Positions 8,199 through 16,320 of a stretch of DNA of 64,000 nt are shown here, piece after piece. The translations under genes and the position numbers were made by a program. The notes beneath the pieces are model-generated. The model was not told the origin of the DNA. It worked only from the letters and a program-made list of their open reading frames with translations, and searched no databases. Each line of letters starts with the position of its first letter. Within the stretch, counting starts at the first letter, position 1. The stretch comes from Palleniella intestinalis. GTDB lineage: Bacteria > Bacteroidota > Bacteroidia > Bacteroidales > Bacteroidaceae. Location: the NCBI RefSeq assembly GCF_013166595.1, contig NZ_JABKKG010000005.1:188083-252082 (forward strand). Direction: 5' to 3'.

Positions 8199-9437
8199 AT
8201 GACAAAGAAACTTTTCACACAGATGCGCAACGAATGGCGCTCTAATGTATGGCTTGCCATTGAGCTGCTTATAATAAGTTTGCTGTTATGGTTTGTGTTC
8301 ATGTCGCTCTGTACAAAGTTAGATATATACCTGCGTCCGCTGGGATTCGATGCCAATCATTGCTACAAGCTGTCAATGGGAATGGTGAACAGCAAGAGCA
8401 CCGAGGCAAAGGACTACCAAAGCAAACGCGAAGTGAACGACGATGTGGAGGAACTTGTCGAGCGCCTGCGCCATTATGAAGGCATCGAGGCGGTAAGTCT
8501 GTCCTACTGTTCTCATCCTTACAACAGCAGCAACAACTGGAATCCGTTCAAGATTGACACAATGACAGTGAACAGTGTCCACAGGCAAATCACGCCGGAC
8601 TTCATCAAAGTGTTCCGCTACGAGGGGGCTAACGGCGAGACTCCCGAGCAGTTGGCGGAGAAAGTCAACACCGGCGGGCTTTTTGTTTCCGAGAATTTCC
8701 TTGACATATATGGCAAGGACATAAAGGAATATGTGGACAAGGAAATGATAAGCACTTTTGATTCCACATGGCGTCCAAAGATTGCCGGTGTCTTCAAGAC
8801 CGTCCGTTACAGTGACTTTGACGGTGGGCACTCCAGCCGTTCATTCTTGCGAAAGCCGGAATGGAGGTTCGGCAACGATGCCGAGCTCTGCATCCGCGTG
8901 AAGCCGGAGGCTGACAATGGGTTCATGGAAAGGTTTGTCAAGGACAAGGAGAAGCGCTTCCGCGTGGGAGGACTGTACATTACAGACATAAAATCGTTTA
9001 AGGACATCCGCACCGCTTTTCACCAAAGCGACTACAATTCTCTTCGCAACACAGTAACGATAGCAGTGTTCCTCCTGCTCAACATCTTCCTCGGACTCTT
9101 CGGAACATTCTGGTTCCGCACACAGTATCGACGCACGGAGATAGCATTGCACAAGGCTTTGGGCGCGACCAACGGCGATGTGTTCCTGCGACTTGTCTGT
9201 GAAGGACTGTGTGTACTGCTTGCCATTGTGCCGTTTACCTTGGCAATCACATTCGCACTGTACCACTATGACCTGCTCCTGTCCGATTCTTCAGCGTATG
9301 TAGACACAGGGAAGATGGTGGCAGTCAGCGGAATCATCTCGTTCCTTGTCATAGCATTGGTGATTATCGTCGGAATCTATTTCCCGGCACGCAAGGCGAT
9401 GGATGTCAACCCTGCCGAGGCTTTGCGTGACGAATAG
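8199..9437 (+). CDS. FtsX/MacB-type ABC transporter permease 4
   Basis: 412 aa, starting 9 bp after permease 3. The N-terminal helix is NVWLAIELLIISLLLWFVFM, followed by a periplasmic domain to about residue 280. Three C-terminal helices follow, with coupling loop RRTEIALHKALGATNGDV and the tail NPAEALRDE. The start KLFTQMRNEWRSNVWLAIELL parallels permease 2 (HQIWNQRKLNSWIFLELL), supporting an ancestral pair duplication. A region of 22-bp repeats follows before the channel gene. Confidence 0.88.
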   Translation: MTKKLFTQMRNEWRSNVWLAIELLIISLLLWFVFMSLCTKLDIYLRPLGFDANHCYKLSMGMVNSKSTEAKDYQSKREVNDDVEELVERLRHYEGIEAVSLSYCSHPYNSSNNWNPFKIDTMTVNSVHRQITPDFIKVFRYEGANGETPEQLAEKVNTGGLFVSENFLDIYGKDIKEYVDKEMISTFDSTWRPKIAGVFKTVRYSDFDGGHSSRSFLRKPEWRFGNDAELCIRVKPEADNGFMERFVKDKEKRFRVGGLYITDIKSFKDIRTAFHQSDYNSLRNTVTIAVFLLLNIFLGLFGTFWFRTQYRRTEIALHKALGATNGDVFLRLVCEGLCVLLAIVPFTLAITFALYHYDLLLSDSSAYVDTGKMVAVSGIISFLVIALVIIVGIYFPARKAMDVNPAEALRDE

Positions 9438-9478
9438 GAGGAAGTGAAAAAAAGGACTCGCCGGGGGCATTTTCCCAA

Positions 9479-9564
9479 TGTAGCACATCGAGCGTCTCTA
9501 TGTGGCACATTGAGCACCTCAATGTAGCACATCGGGAATCTCAATGTAATACATCGGGAAAGTG
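9479..9564. repeat. Four tandem 22-bp repeats ahead of the TolC-like gene
   Basis: Units start at 9479, 9501, 9523 and 9545. Each begins TGTxGCACATxGxG (the last TGTAATACATCGGG), with a more variable tail containing CTCAA. Together with the preceding TTCCC the units create dyads of the form TTCCCaaTGTagcACAtcGGGAA. Spacing of two helical turns puts each unit on one DNA face, which would suit cooperative protein binding. The 65 bp after the array lead to the start codon at 9629. Confidence 0.8.
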
Positions 9565-9628
9565 TAGCAAGCACTTGTTCCTGCACCATGCGGAAATGTA
9601 TAAAAAACAACCAAACAATTCTACGATT

Positions 9629-11122
9629 ATGAAGCAATTAATAGTTATAAATAAAAGGACATTAGGATTAATTGCATGTGCCTGGCTGTGCGTGAGCATA
9701 GCCGGCGCACAATCTCGCAGTCTGTCACTCGAAGAGGCTATCTCTTTGGCAAGGAAGCAGAGCGTTGATGCCTCTGTGGCACTCAACGAACTGAAGACGG
9801 CGTATTGGGAGTACCGCACATACAAGGCGAACCTTCTGCCGGAGATGAACTTCTCTGCCAGTCTGCCTGACTACCGGAAGGCGTACAGTGCTTACCAGCA
9901 GGATGACGGCTCATATACTTATGTGCGCAACAATTATCTGAACATGCAGGGCGAACTGAGCATCGACCAGAACATCTGGCTGACGGGAGGCAAACTGTCC
10001 ATAGCGACCTCACTGGATTTCATGAAGCAGCTTGACGGGACAAAGGACCGCCGCTACATGTCGCTGCCATTGGCTATCACTCTGCAGCAGCCTGTCTTCG
10101 GTGTGAACTCTATAAAATGGGACCGCCGCATAGAGCCTGTGCGCTATCAGGAGGCGAAGGCGGCGTTCATTTCTGCCACGGAGGATGTGACAATAAAGAC
10201 AATAGACTATTACTTCAACCTTCTTCTTGCAGGCGAGAACGTGGGAATCGCTGAACAGAACCTGCGCAATGCCGAGAAACTTTATGAGGTGGCGAAGGCT
10301 AAGAGGGAGATGGGACAGATAAGTAAGAACGACCTTCTGCAAATGGAGCTTAATGTGCTTGACGCGCGTTCCTCGCTGACGGGCTACGAGAGTGCAAGGA
10401 AGAGTTCGATGTTCCGCCTGCAATCGTTCCTCGGACTGGAGGACAACGAGCAGATTGTGCCTGTCGTTCCCGACACTCTTCAGGCGATAGAGCTGAGTTA
10501 TGGCGAGGTAAGGGAGAAGGCGCTGCGGAACAACTCTTTCGTGCATAACATACGCCGCCGGCAGTTGGAGGCGGACTATGCTGTGGCAAAGGCGCGCGGC
10601 AACTTGCGCCAGGTGACACTCTTCGCACAGGTCGGTTTCACCGGCACTGCCCGTGATGCCGGCGATGCTTACCGCAATCTGAAGGACAACCAGGTGGTGC
10701 AGTTAGGCGTGAAAGTGCCGCTGCTTGATTGGGGCAAGCGGCGCGGAAAGGTGAAGGTGGCGCAGAGCAACAGGGAGGTGACACTGAGCCGGCTGAAAAA
10801 GGAGACCATGGAGTTCAATCAGAACCTATTCATCCTTGTCGAACAGTTCAACAAGCAGCAGGAACAGCTGGACATCGCCAACCGTGCCGACGAGATAGCT
10901 CGCAAGAGGTACGACACAAACGTTGAGACTTACATGATTGGCAAAATCTCCACTCTTGACCTCAACGACTCGCAGACGACAAAGGACGAGGCACGGCGCA
11001 AGCACCTGACCGAGATGTTCTACTATTGGTACTACCTCTATCAGATACGCAGCCTCACCCTGTGGGATTGGCATCACAACACCGGCATCGATGCCGATTT
11101 CGAGAAGATTGTCAAAGAATGA
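9629..11122 (+). CDS. TolC-family outer membrane efflux channel
   Basis: 497 aa from the ATG at 9629. The reading frame is open back to 9500, but that part is translated repeat DNA, while MKQLIVINKRTLGLIACAWLC begins a clear signal peptide cleaved near GAQS. Two repeats of the OEP helical domain follow (SLSLEEAISLARKQS, then a second half with LLDWGKRRGKVKVAQ). The C-terminal STLDLNDSQTTKDEARR helix is typical of TolC-like proteins. It should form the outer-membrane duct of the efflux system encoded upstream. Confidence 0.9.
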   Translation: MKQLIVINKRTLGLIACAWLCVSIAGAQSRSLSLEEAISLARKQSVDASVALNELKTAYWEYRTYKANLLPEMNFSASLPDYRKAYSAYQQDDGSYTYVRNNYLNMQGELSIDQNIWLTGGKLSIATSLDFMKQLDGTKDRRYMSLPLAITLQQPVFGVNSIKWDRRIEPVRYQEAKAAFISATEDVTIKTIDYYFNLLLAGENVGIAEQNLRNAEKLYEVAKAKREMGQISKNDLLQMELNVLDARSSLTGYESARKSSMFRLQSFLGLEDNEQIVPVVPDTLQAIELSYGEVREKALRNNSFVHNIRRRQLEADYAVAKARGNLRQVTLFAQVGFTGTARDAGDAYRNLKDNQVVQLGVKVPLLDWGKRRGKVKVAQSNREVTLSRLKKETMEFNQNLFILVEQFNKQQEQLDIANRADEIARKRYDTNVETYMIGKISTLDLNDSQTTKDEARRKHLTEMFYYWYYLYQIRSLTLWDWHHNTGIDADFEKIVKE

Positions 11123-11154
11123 GTTGTCGCTCGAAGAATAAAAGAGTTTAGTAT

Positions 11155-11255
11155 CTCGAAGAACTAAAAGAAACAAAAGAATTTCTCCTTCGTGGAACAT
11201 GAGCAAGACCACAAAAAGGCGAAGCGGATTCTTTTTCTTCTTTTATTTCTTAGAG
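11155..11255. repeat. AG-rich inverted-arm repeat, copy 1 (arms only)
   Basis: The left arm starts CTCGAAGAACTAAAAGAAAC and the right arm ends TTCTTTTATTTCTTAGAG. The arms are imperfect inverted repeats of about 40 bp around a short centre with CCTTCG and CGAAGCGG. The same arms occur at 11280-11725 and 13176-13372. It follows the channel gene by 32 bp and could also act as a transcript end. Confidence 0.65.
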
Positions 11256-11279
11256 CAACTCTCAACTTAGATAAATACC

Positions 11280-11725
11280 CTCGAAGAATACAAAGAAACA
11301 AAAGAATTCCTCCTTTGCGAAACATGAGCAAACCATACATATAGAAATAACAAAAACATCTCAGAAAGTGTGGCGGAGCCACAGCCCTCATAGTAACCTC
11401 CGGCTTCAGCCGTGAGGTCTCCGATAGTCCACACATAACGTGTGGCAGCGCCACACTCCTTTATGTCGGACATAGGATAGCACGAGCCTATCATAACGCA
11501 CTATCTGAGTATACATAAAGGAGTGTGGTTCCACCACACAACGTTTGAGCGACTTTGTAACCCTCACGGCTGAAGCCGGAGGTTAGCATAAGGGCTGTGG
11601 CTCCGCCACACTTTCTGCAATATTTTTGCTGTATGGATAATATTGCAAAAACAAAGCGGATTCTTTCCGATACAAAGCATACAAAAAGGCGAAGCGGATT
11701 CTTTTGTTTCTTTCCTTTCTTCGAG
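11280..11725. repeat. AG-rich inverted-arm repeat, copy 2, enclosing a palindromic module
   Basis: The left arm begins CTCGAAGAATACAAAGAAAC at 11280 and the right arm ends TTTCTTTCCTTTCTTCGAG at 11725. Between them lies the 256-bp palindromic module at 11362-11617. This is the larger of two arm-plus-palindrome copies that lie on either side of the sigma-54 activator gene. No protein-coding gene was recognised in it. Confidence 0.65.
11362..11617. repeat. REP-like palindromic module, copy 1 (256 bp)
   Basis: The outer ends are CAGAAAGTGTGGCGGAGCC and its inverted copy, both containing the GTGGCnnnGCCAC palindrome. Inside are a second inverted pair around CCGGCTTCAGCCG and CGGCTGAAGCCGG, and a third around GTGTGGCAGCGCCACAC and GTGTGGTTCCACCACAC. 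Almost the whole segment could fold as one long interrupted cruciform. A second copy lies at 55904-56119. Confidence 0.85.
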
Positions 11726-11833
11726 ACACTCCCCTCTTGGAGGAACACCAGCAGTGGTTTTCCACAGTATGATGATAACCAAAAAACATAGTATTTCCTT
11801 GCGTGCCTTGGATATTTTTATTAATTTTGCTGT

Positions 11834-13144
11834 ATGATTCTGATAATTGACGATGACAGCGCGATACGCGCCTCACTGAGCCTTATGCTGAAACGCAGCC
11901 ACCACCAAACAATCACGGCAGCCTCGCCAAAGGAGGCAATGGAGATTGTGAGGGAAAGGGATCTGCGACTGATAATGATGGACATGAACTTCTCCTACGC
12001 CACTTCCGGCGACGAAGGACTGACGCTGCTGAAGCAGGTGAAGCTGTTCCGTCCGCATGTGCCGGTCATCCTCATGACGGCGTGGGGCAGCATCGACCTT
12101 GCCGTGAAGGGTATGCAGGCCGGAGCGTTCGACTTCATCACCAAGCCATGGAACAACGTTGTCCTCATGCAACGCATAGAGACTGCGCTGGAAATGAGCG
12201 CAATGACCGCCGGCAAAGAGAAAGAAAATGCGGAAGAGGACTTTGACCGCAGCTTCATAATCGGTGAGAGCCGCGGGCTCATGGAAGCGATAGAGACCGC
12301 ACGCCGCATAAGCAAGACCAACGCCGCCGTGCTCATAACGGGCGAGAGCGGCACAGGCAAGGAACTCATTGCGGAACTTATCCACCGCAACAGCCGGCGG
12401 AAGGACTCTCCGTTTGTGAAAGTGAACCTTGGCGGTGTGTCACAGTCATTGTTCGAGAGCGAGATGTTCGGACACAAGAAAGGGGCGTTCACCGATGCCG
12501 TAAACGACCGTAAGGGACGCTTCGAAATGGCTGACGGCGGCACGATTTTCCTTGACGAGATAGGCGAGCTGGACCTCTCGTGCCAAGTGAAACTGCTGAG
12601 AGTCTTGCAGGAACAGCAGTTTGAACCGCTTGGCGACAGCCGCACACGGCAGGTGGACATACGCATAGTGAGTGCGACAAACGCCGATTTGGCACAGATG
12701 GTGAACGACAAGAGTTTCCGCGAAGACCTGTTCTACCGCATCAACCTTATCACCATCCACCTCCCACCGCTGCGCGAAAGGCGTGAGGACATCCCGCTTC
12801 TCGTCAGGCATTTTGCAGCGGATGCAGCAAAGAGGAACGGCATAGCGCCGGCAGAATTCCCGGAAGAGACCATGCAGAGGTTTGCCGCCCTGCCCTATCC
12901 CGGCAACATCCGTGAGCTGAAGAACCTTGTGGAGCGTGTGGTGCTGGTGGGCGAAAGTGTCCTTGACGACATCACACTAACGTCTTTGCCGGAACAGTCA
13001 ACGGGACTTCACGACATGGAACGCCAAGCCGTAGAGACTGCCTTGCGGAAATGTGAGGGCAACATCTCACAGGCTGCGGAGCTCCTCGGCATAAGCCGCC
13101 CTGCCCTCTACCGCCGAATGGAGAAGTATGGCATCAGCAAATAA
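11834..13144 (+). CDS. NtrC-family sigma-54-dependent response regulator
   Basis: 436 aa. The receiver domain (1-120) has acidic residues D6-D8, phospho-acceptor D50 (LIMMDMNF), T82 and K104. The AAA+ domain (about 140-375) has Walker A GESGTGKE (170-177), the sigma-54 contact loop GAFTDA (217-222) and Walker B GTIFLDEIGEL. The C-terminus is a Fis-type helix-turn-helix (GNISQAAELLGISRPALYRR). It should activate RpoN promoters after phosphorylation by the kinase at 13429. The promoter at 2194-2208 is the obvious target, giving an autoregulated efflux locus if transcription runs through. TAATTTTG at 11822-11829 resembles a -7 box but would leave almost no leader. Confidence 0.95.
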   Translation: MILIIDDDSAIRASLSLMLKRSHHQTITAASPKEAMEIVRERDLRLIMMDMNFSYATSGDEGLTLLKQVKLFRPHVPVILMTAWGSIDLAVKGMQAGAFDFITKPWNNVVLMQRIETALEMSAMTAGKEKENAEEDFDRSFIIGESRGLMEAIETARRISKTNAAVLITGESGTGKELIAELIHRNSRRKDSPFVKVNLGGVSQSLFESEMFGHKKGAFTDAVNDRKGRFEMADGGTIFLDEIGELDLSCQVKLLRVLQEQQFEPLGDSRTRQVDIRIVSATNADLAQMVNDKSFREDLFYRINLITIHLPPLRERREDIPLLVRHFAADAAKRNGIAPAEFPEETMQRFAALPYPGNIRELKNLVERVVLVGESVLDDITLTSLPEQSTGLHDMERQAVETALRKCEGNISQAAELLGISRPALYRRMEKYGISK

Positions 13145-13175
13145 GCCCTGTCCCTCAACGTCATCATGGCTCAAC

Positions 13176-13372
13176 GAGGTTATGGCTCTAAGAACCAAAA
13201 GAAACAAAAGAAATTTTTCCTTATATGCACATCAACAGCTCATACTGTTGCAGAAAAGCACATCAGAGGTTGTGGCAGAGCCACACTTTCTAACAGATTC
13301 TCATTTGGGAAAGCATCTTGCAAAGGTGAAGCGCGTTCTTTTCCTTCTTTGAGTTCTTAGAGCCATGACCTC
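13176..13372. repeat. AG-rich inverted-arm repeat, copy 3, enclosing one palindrome
   Basis: Outer inverted repeats GAGGTtATGGCTCTAAGAAC and GTTCTTAGAGCCATgACCTC match with one mismatch over 20 bp. The arms continue with AAAAGAAACAAAAGAA and TTCTTTTCC. In the centre, TGTGGCAGAGCCACACTTTCT (21 bases, 13271-13291) carries the same GTGGCnnnGCCAC palindrome as the REP-like modules. It is the short form of the element at 11280-11725 and fills most of the gap between the regulator and kinase genes. Confidence 0.7.
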
Positions 13373-13428
13373 TTAGAGAAAACCACTCACCTTCGAGCAA
13401 CACCAAGCAAAACAAAAAGACAAAGCCT

Positions 13429-14574
13429 ATGTGGTATGCCATTGGAACAATAGCAGCAATCAACGCACTTATTCTCACCTATTACTATTTCAAAGTATGG
13501 AAACCCATGCGCACCATTGCCAACGGCATCGACCTTCTGCACGAGCAGGACTTCAGCAGCCGTCTTGCGCCCGTGGGCGAAAAGCATGCCGACAGGCTTG
13601 TGGCGATGTTCAACGAGATGATGGACAGCCTGAAGAATGAGCACCTGAAGCTGGAGGAGCAGAACTTCTTCCTCACCCAACTGATAAAGGTTTCGCCGAT
13701 GGGCGTGGTGGTCTACGACTACGACGGCAACGAGACCATGCGCAACGCTGCTGCGGAACGCCTGCTGACAGAGGGAGGAAGCACACTGCAACGTGAGCTA
13801 ACCGGCATGAGGCGTGGCGAGGAAACGACAATAAGGTTGAGCAACTCACAGACTTACCGCTGCTTCCGCATGTCGTTCACCGACCGTGGCTTTGCCCGGC
13901 AGTTCCTGCTGATAGAAAGCCTGACGGAAGAAGTACTGGCCACCGAACGGCATGCATACGAGAAGGTCATACGCATGATTGCCCACGAGGTGAACAACAC
14001 CATGGCGGGCGTGGGCTCAATACTCGACACACTGCAGGAGCTAAGCAACGAGGAGGAGAAAGAGCTCATGGCGGTGTGCGTCGACCGCTGCCACTCCATG
14101 AGCCGTTTCATCACACGCTTCGCCGATGTGGTGAAGATTCCGGAGGCTGTAACCAAAGACACGGAGATACGCTCGTTCATCCTGAGCCGCAGCAAATTCC
14201 TTGAGTCGCTATGCTCTCCGCGCAACATACGCCTTGTTTTCCGTCTTGGTTATGACAACATCACCGCCCCTATCGACGAGTCTTTGTTTGAGCAAGTGCT
14301 CACCAACATCGTGAAAAACTCGGCGGAGAGCATCGGACAGGACGGCACAATAACAATCAGTCTTGAAGGGCGCACCCTCGAAATCACTGACAACGGCCAC
14401 GGCATAAGTCCCGAAGTGGAACAGAAACTCTTCTCTCCGTTCTTCTCCACAAAGCCCGACGGACAAGGCATAGGACTGATTTTCGTGCGCGATGTGCTGC
14501 GCAAACATCATTTCCGCTTCTCCCTCCACACCGACCAACAGGACGGACTCACTCACTTCACGATACATCTTTAG
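13429..14574 (+). CDS. Sensor histidine kinase of the efflux locus
   Basis: 381 aa. One N-terminal membrane helix (about 3-24) is followed by a HAMP-like stretch and a PAS-like region (about 80-165, VSPMGVVVYDYDGNETMRN). The phospho-acceptor helix has H186 in IRMIAHEVNNTMAG. The HATPase domain has N-box NIVKNSAESI, G1 ITDNGHGI and FFSTKPDGQGIGL. It has essentially no periplasmic sensor domain, so it is likely to sense membrane or cytoplasmic signals. The EVNN form of the H-box is typical of NtrB-like kinases that work with NtrC-type regulators, which agrees with its neighbour at 11834-13144. Confidence 0.93.
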   Translation: MWYAIGTIAAINALILTYYYFKVWKPMRTIANGIDLLHEQDFSSRLAPVGEKHADRLVAMFNEMMDSLKNEHLKLEEQNFFLTQLIKVSPMGVVVYDYDGNETMRNAAAERLLTEGGSTLQRELTGMRRGEETTIRLSNSQTYRCFRMSFTDRGFARQFLLIESLTEEVLATERHAYEKVIRMIAHEVNNTMAGVGSILDTLQELSNEEEKELMAVCVDRCHSMSRFITRFADVVKIPEAVTKDTEIRSFILSRSKFLESLCSPRNIRLVFRLGYDNITAPIDESLFEQVLTNIVKNSAESIGQDGTITISLEGRTLEITDNGHGISPEVEQKLFSPFFSTKPDGQGIGLIFVRDVLRKHHFRFSLHTDQQDGLTHFTIHL

Positions 14575-14644
14575 CCTTATCACACGCAACATGGTATATC
14601 ATAACGTATCATGTTGTATCTCAACGTATTAACAGCAACAAAAC

Positions 14645-14726
14645 AAAAGGTAACACTTTGCATTGCAAAAGGTTACCTTTGACATAGTAAAAGGTAACAC
14701 TTGACCGTGCCAAGTGTTACCTTTCG
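14645..14726. repeat. 22-bp-register repeat array A with terminal hairpin
   Basis: Three direct units start at 14645, 14667 and 14689, built on AAAAGGTAACACTT (the middle unit AAAAGGTTACCTTT). An inverted unit follows at 14711. The last direct and inverted units form a perfect 14-bp stem (14690-14703 with 14711-14724, loop ACCGTGC). It lies between convergent genes and could terminate transcription from both sides. Confidence 0.8.
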
Positions 14727-14761
14727 TTTTGCCACCAATACCTCCGGCAGTTCTTCCTCTG

Positions 14762-16090
14762 TCAATACACCTCCACCGCATCTATGCGCACATAAGTGCC
14801 GGTAGTGCCATAGACATTGCCTTTCTTGTCGCTCCAGTTTGATTTCAAGCCTGTTACCTCTATCTCCAGACGGTACGCGCCTTTCGGCAGACGAGGACTG
14901 ACATAGCGGATACCGTCAGCCGGCACCTTGCTGTAAAAGTCTATCAGCTGCCTGTGGCGTTCATTCCCTTTGTTGTCAACTATCCTCACCAATGCGTATC
15001 CGCCGTCATTTGCCGTGCGGCCTTTTACGATTATACGGTTGTTTTTCTTTAGTTTGAGGGACAAAACTTTCACCGCGCCCTGCTCGCAGGACTGCCAATC
15101 CAACGGTTTCCTTATACCTGCAAGCTCCACAGCCTGACCGGTGAAAGGATTCCACACCTCTTTGTATTCCGGAATGGACAACCGTCCGTCCTTTGCTTGG
15201 ATAGGCAGCCACACCTGAGTGGCAGCAGACCGCTGACGTGGGAAAGACCACCTGTCGCCCATATACATGTAACTCGTTGAGCCATTTTGCTTTACAGGAA
15301 GCACAAAGGAGCATTGGGAGTTGTAGGTGAGAGAGCCTTTCGGACAGAATTCTCCACGATAAGTCCAAGGGCCTGACAGGCTGGTGGCGGTGAAATACAT
15401 GTTGTCATTGCGCTCCCAACTGGTGGTGTGAGACGACAACCAATAGTAGATGCCGTCCTTCTTCATCATGGCAGGCGATTCGCCCACACCCTTCTGTCCG
15501 CTTATGATGCACGAGTCGAGGGAGTGGAAATCCTCGCTGAAACGGTAGATGCTGCCGTGGTGCACAAGAAGATAGGCTCTGCCGTCGTCATCCGCAAACG
15601 AACCGATGTCCCAACGCCTTATCGGATTGCCTTTGTAGAGCAATGGCCCGCGGTACGTGTATTCGCCGTTCACGGTGGGACTTGTGGCATAGACCACGCA
15701 CGGGTCTTTGTACCGCCTGTCGTCAGAATGCGCTATCATCACAAACTCCCCTGTCGTCGGGCAGCGCAACACCTTCGGACGCTCGCCGATGCGCATAGGC
15801 CCAAGCCGTCCGTCCTTCTGCATAGGCAGGGCGATACGTTCAAACTGCCAGTCCGTAAGGTTGTCTGACGAATAGCAGCTGAAGCCGTTGAAGACATTGG
15901 CACTGTCGGTTTTGCTCTCTCCGAACATGTAGTAACGCCCATTGTCATAGATGATGTTCACGCCATGTGCGTTCACCGTGCTGTCGCGCCGGTCATACCA
16001 TGGCACGCCGTTGATCACCGCCGCCTTCTGCGCAAAAGATGCAACTGCTGCCACAAACATACAGGAAAGGATATAGATTTTTCTTTTCAT
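14762..16090 (-). CDS. Exported GH43-like glycoside hydrolase
   Basis: 442 aa with a signal peptide (MKRKIYILSCMFVAAVASFA, cut near AQK). The body fits the five-bladed propeller of GH43-type enzymes: NAHGVNIIYDNGRYYMFGE near the start, ERPKVLRCPTTGEFVMIAHSD (102-123), WDIGSFADDDGRAYL (160-173) and GVGESPAM (201-208), whose E204 is the likely general acid. This pattern is nearest to the exo-beta-1,3-galactanase-like subfamily, but the substrate cannot be fixed. The last 100 residues look like a beta-sandwich carbohydrate-binding domain. It stands alone, with no SusC/SusD neighbours. A TACCTTTG box lies 20 bp upstream of the start. Confidence 0.75.
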   Translation of the reverse strand: MKRKIYILSCMFVAAVASFAQKAAVINGVPWYDRRDSTVNAHGVNIIYDNGRYYMFGESKTDSANVFNGFSCYSSDNLTDWQFERIALPMQKDGRLGPMRIGERPKVLRCPTTGEFVMIAHSDDRRYKDPCVVYATSPTVNGEYTYRGPLLYKGNPIRRWDIGSFADDDGRAYLLVHHGSIYRFSEDFHSLDSCIISGQKGVGESPAMMKKDGIYYWLSSHTTSWERNDNMYFTATSLSGPWTYRGEFCPKGSLTYNSQCSFVLPVKQNGSTSYMYMGDRWSFPRQRSAATQVWLPIQAKDGRLSIPEYKEVWNPFTGQAVELAGIRKPLDWQSCEQGAVKVLSLKLKKNNRIIVKGRTANDGGYALVRIVDNKGNERHRQLIDFYSKVPADGIRYVSPRLPKGAYRLEIEVTGLKSNWSDKKGNVYGTTGTYVRIDAVEVY

Positions 16091-16109
16091 ATTGATAGTT
16101 TACTTTATG

Positions 16110-16117
16110 CAAAGGTA
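16110..16117 (-). promoter_or_regulatory. -7 element of the GH43-like gene
   Basis: CAAAGGTA on the plus strand reads TACCTTTG towards the gene, matching the Bacteroidota TAnnTTTG box 20 bp before the start codon. No clear TTTG box is found at the expected upstream distance. Confidence 0.45.
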
Positions 16118-16248
16118 ATATATTTCTATGAATTATCGGATGTTTTCTGCAAGATTGATTTATAAAAAAGTTATGAATTTAGGCATATCACCACTGTTTT
16201 TATGCCTACTTTATAAGCTATTACAGCCTGTACCACAGTTTTTTTACC

Positions 16249-16289
16249 CTTGGTACACAACTTTGTGGACCACAAAATTGTGTACCAAG
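16249..16289. promoter_or_regulatory. 41-bp palindrome between GH43-like and thioredoxin-domain genes
   Basis: CTTGGTACACAA and TTGTGTACCAAG are a perfect 12-bp inverted pair. The inside (CTTTGTGG and CCACAAAA) is also nearly symmetric, so the stem could be about 20 bp. No T-run follows on either side in the right place, so a plain intrinsic terminator is unlikely. An operator or mRNA 3'-end structure is more likely. Confidence 0.6.
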
Positions 16290-16320
16290 ATAAAACAATG
16301 ACTATGGCAATGATATGCAA

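Noticed and set aside
9503..9517. Second sigma-54 promoter (TGGCACATTGAGCAC) before the TolC-like gene
   Set aside because: The distance between GG and GC is two bases too short for RpoN, and the sequence is part of the 22-bp repeat.
11995..12711. 238-codon open frame opposite the sigma-54 activator gene
   Set aside because: Serine- and methionine-rich antisense translation with no recognisable features; the forward strand encodes clear receiver, AAA+ and HTH motifs.
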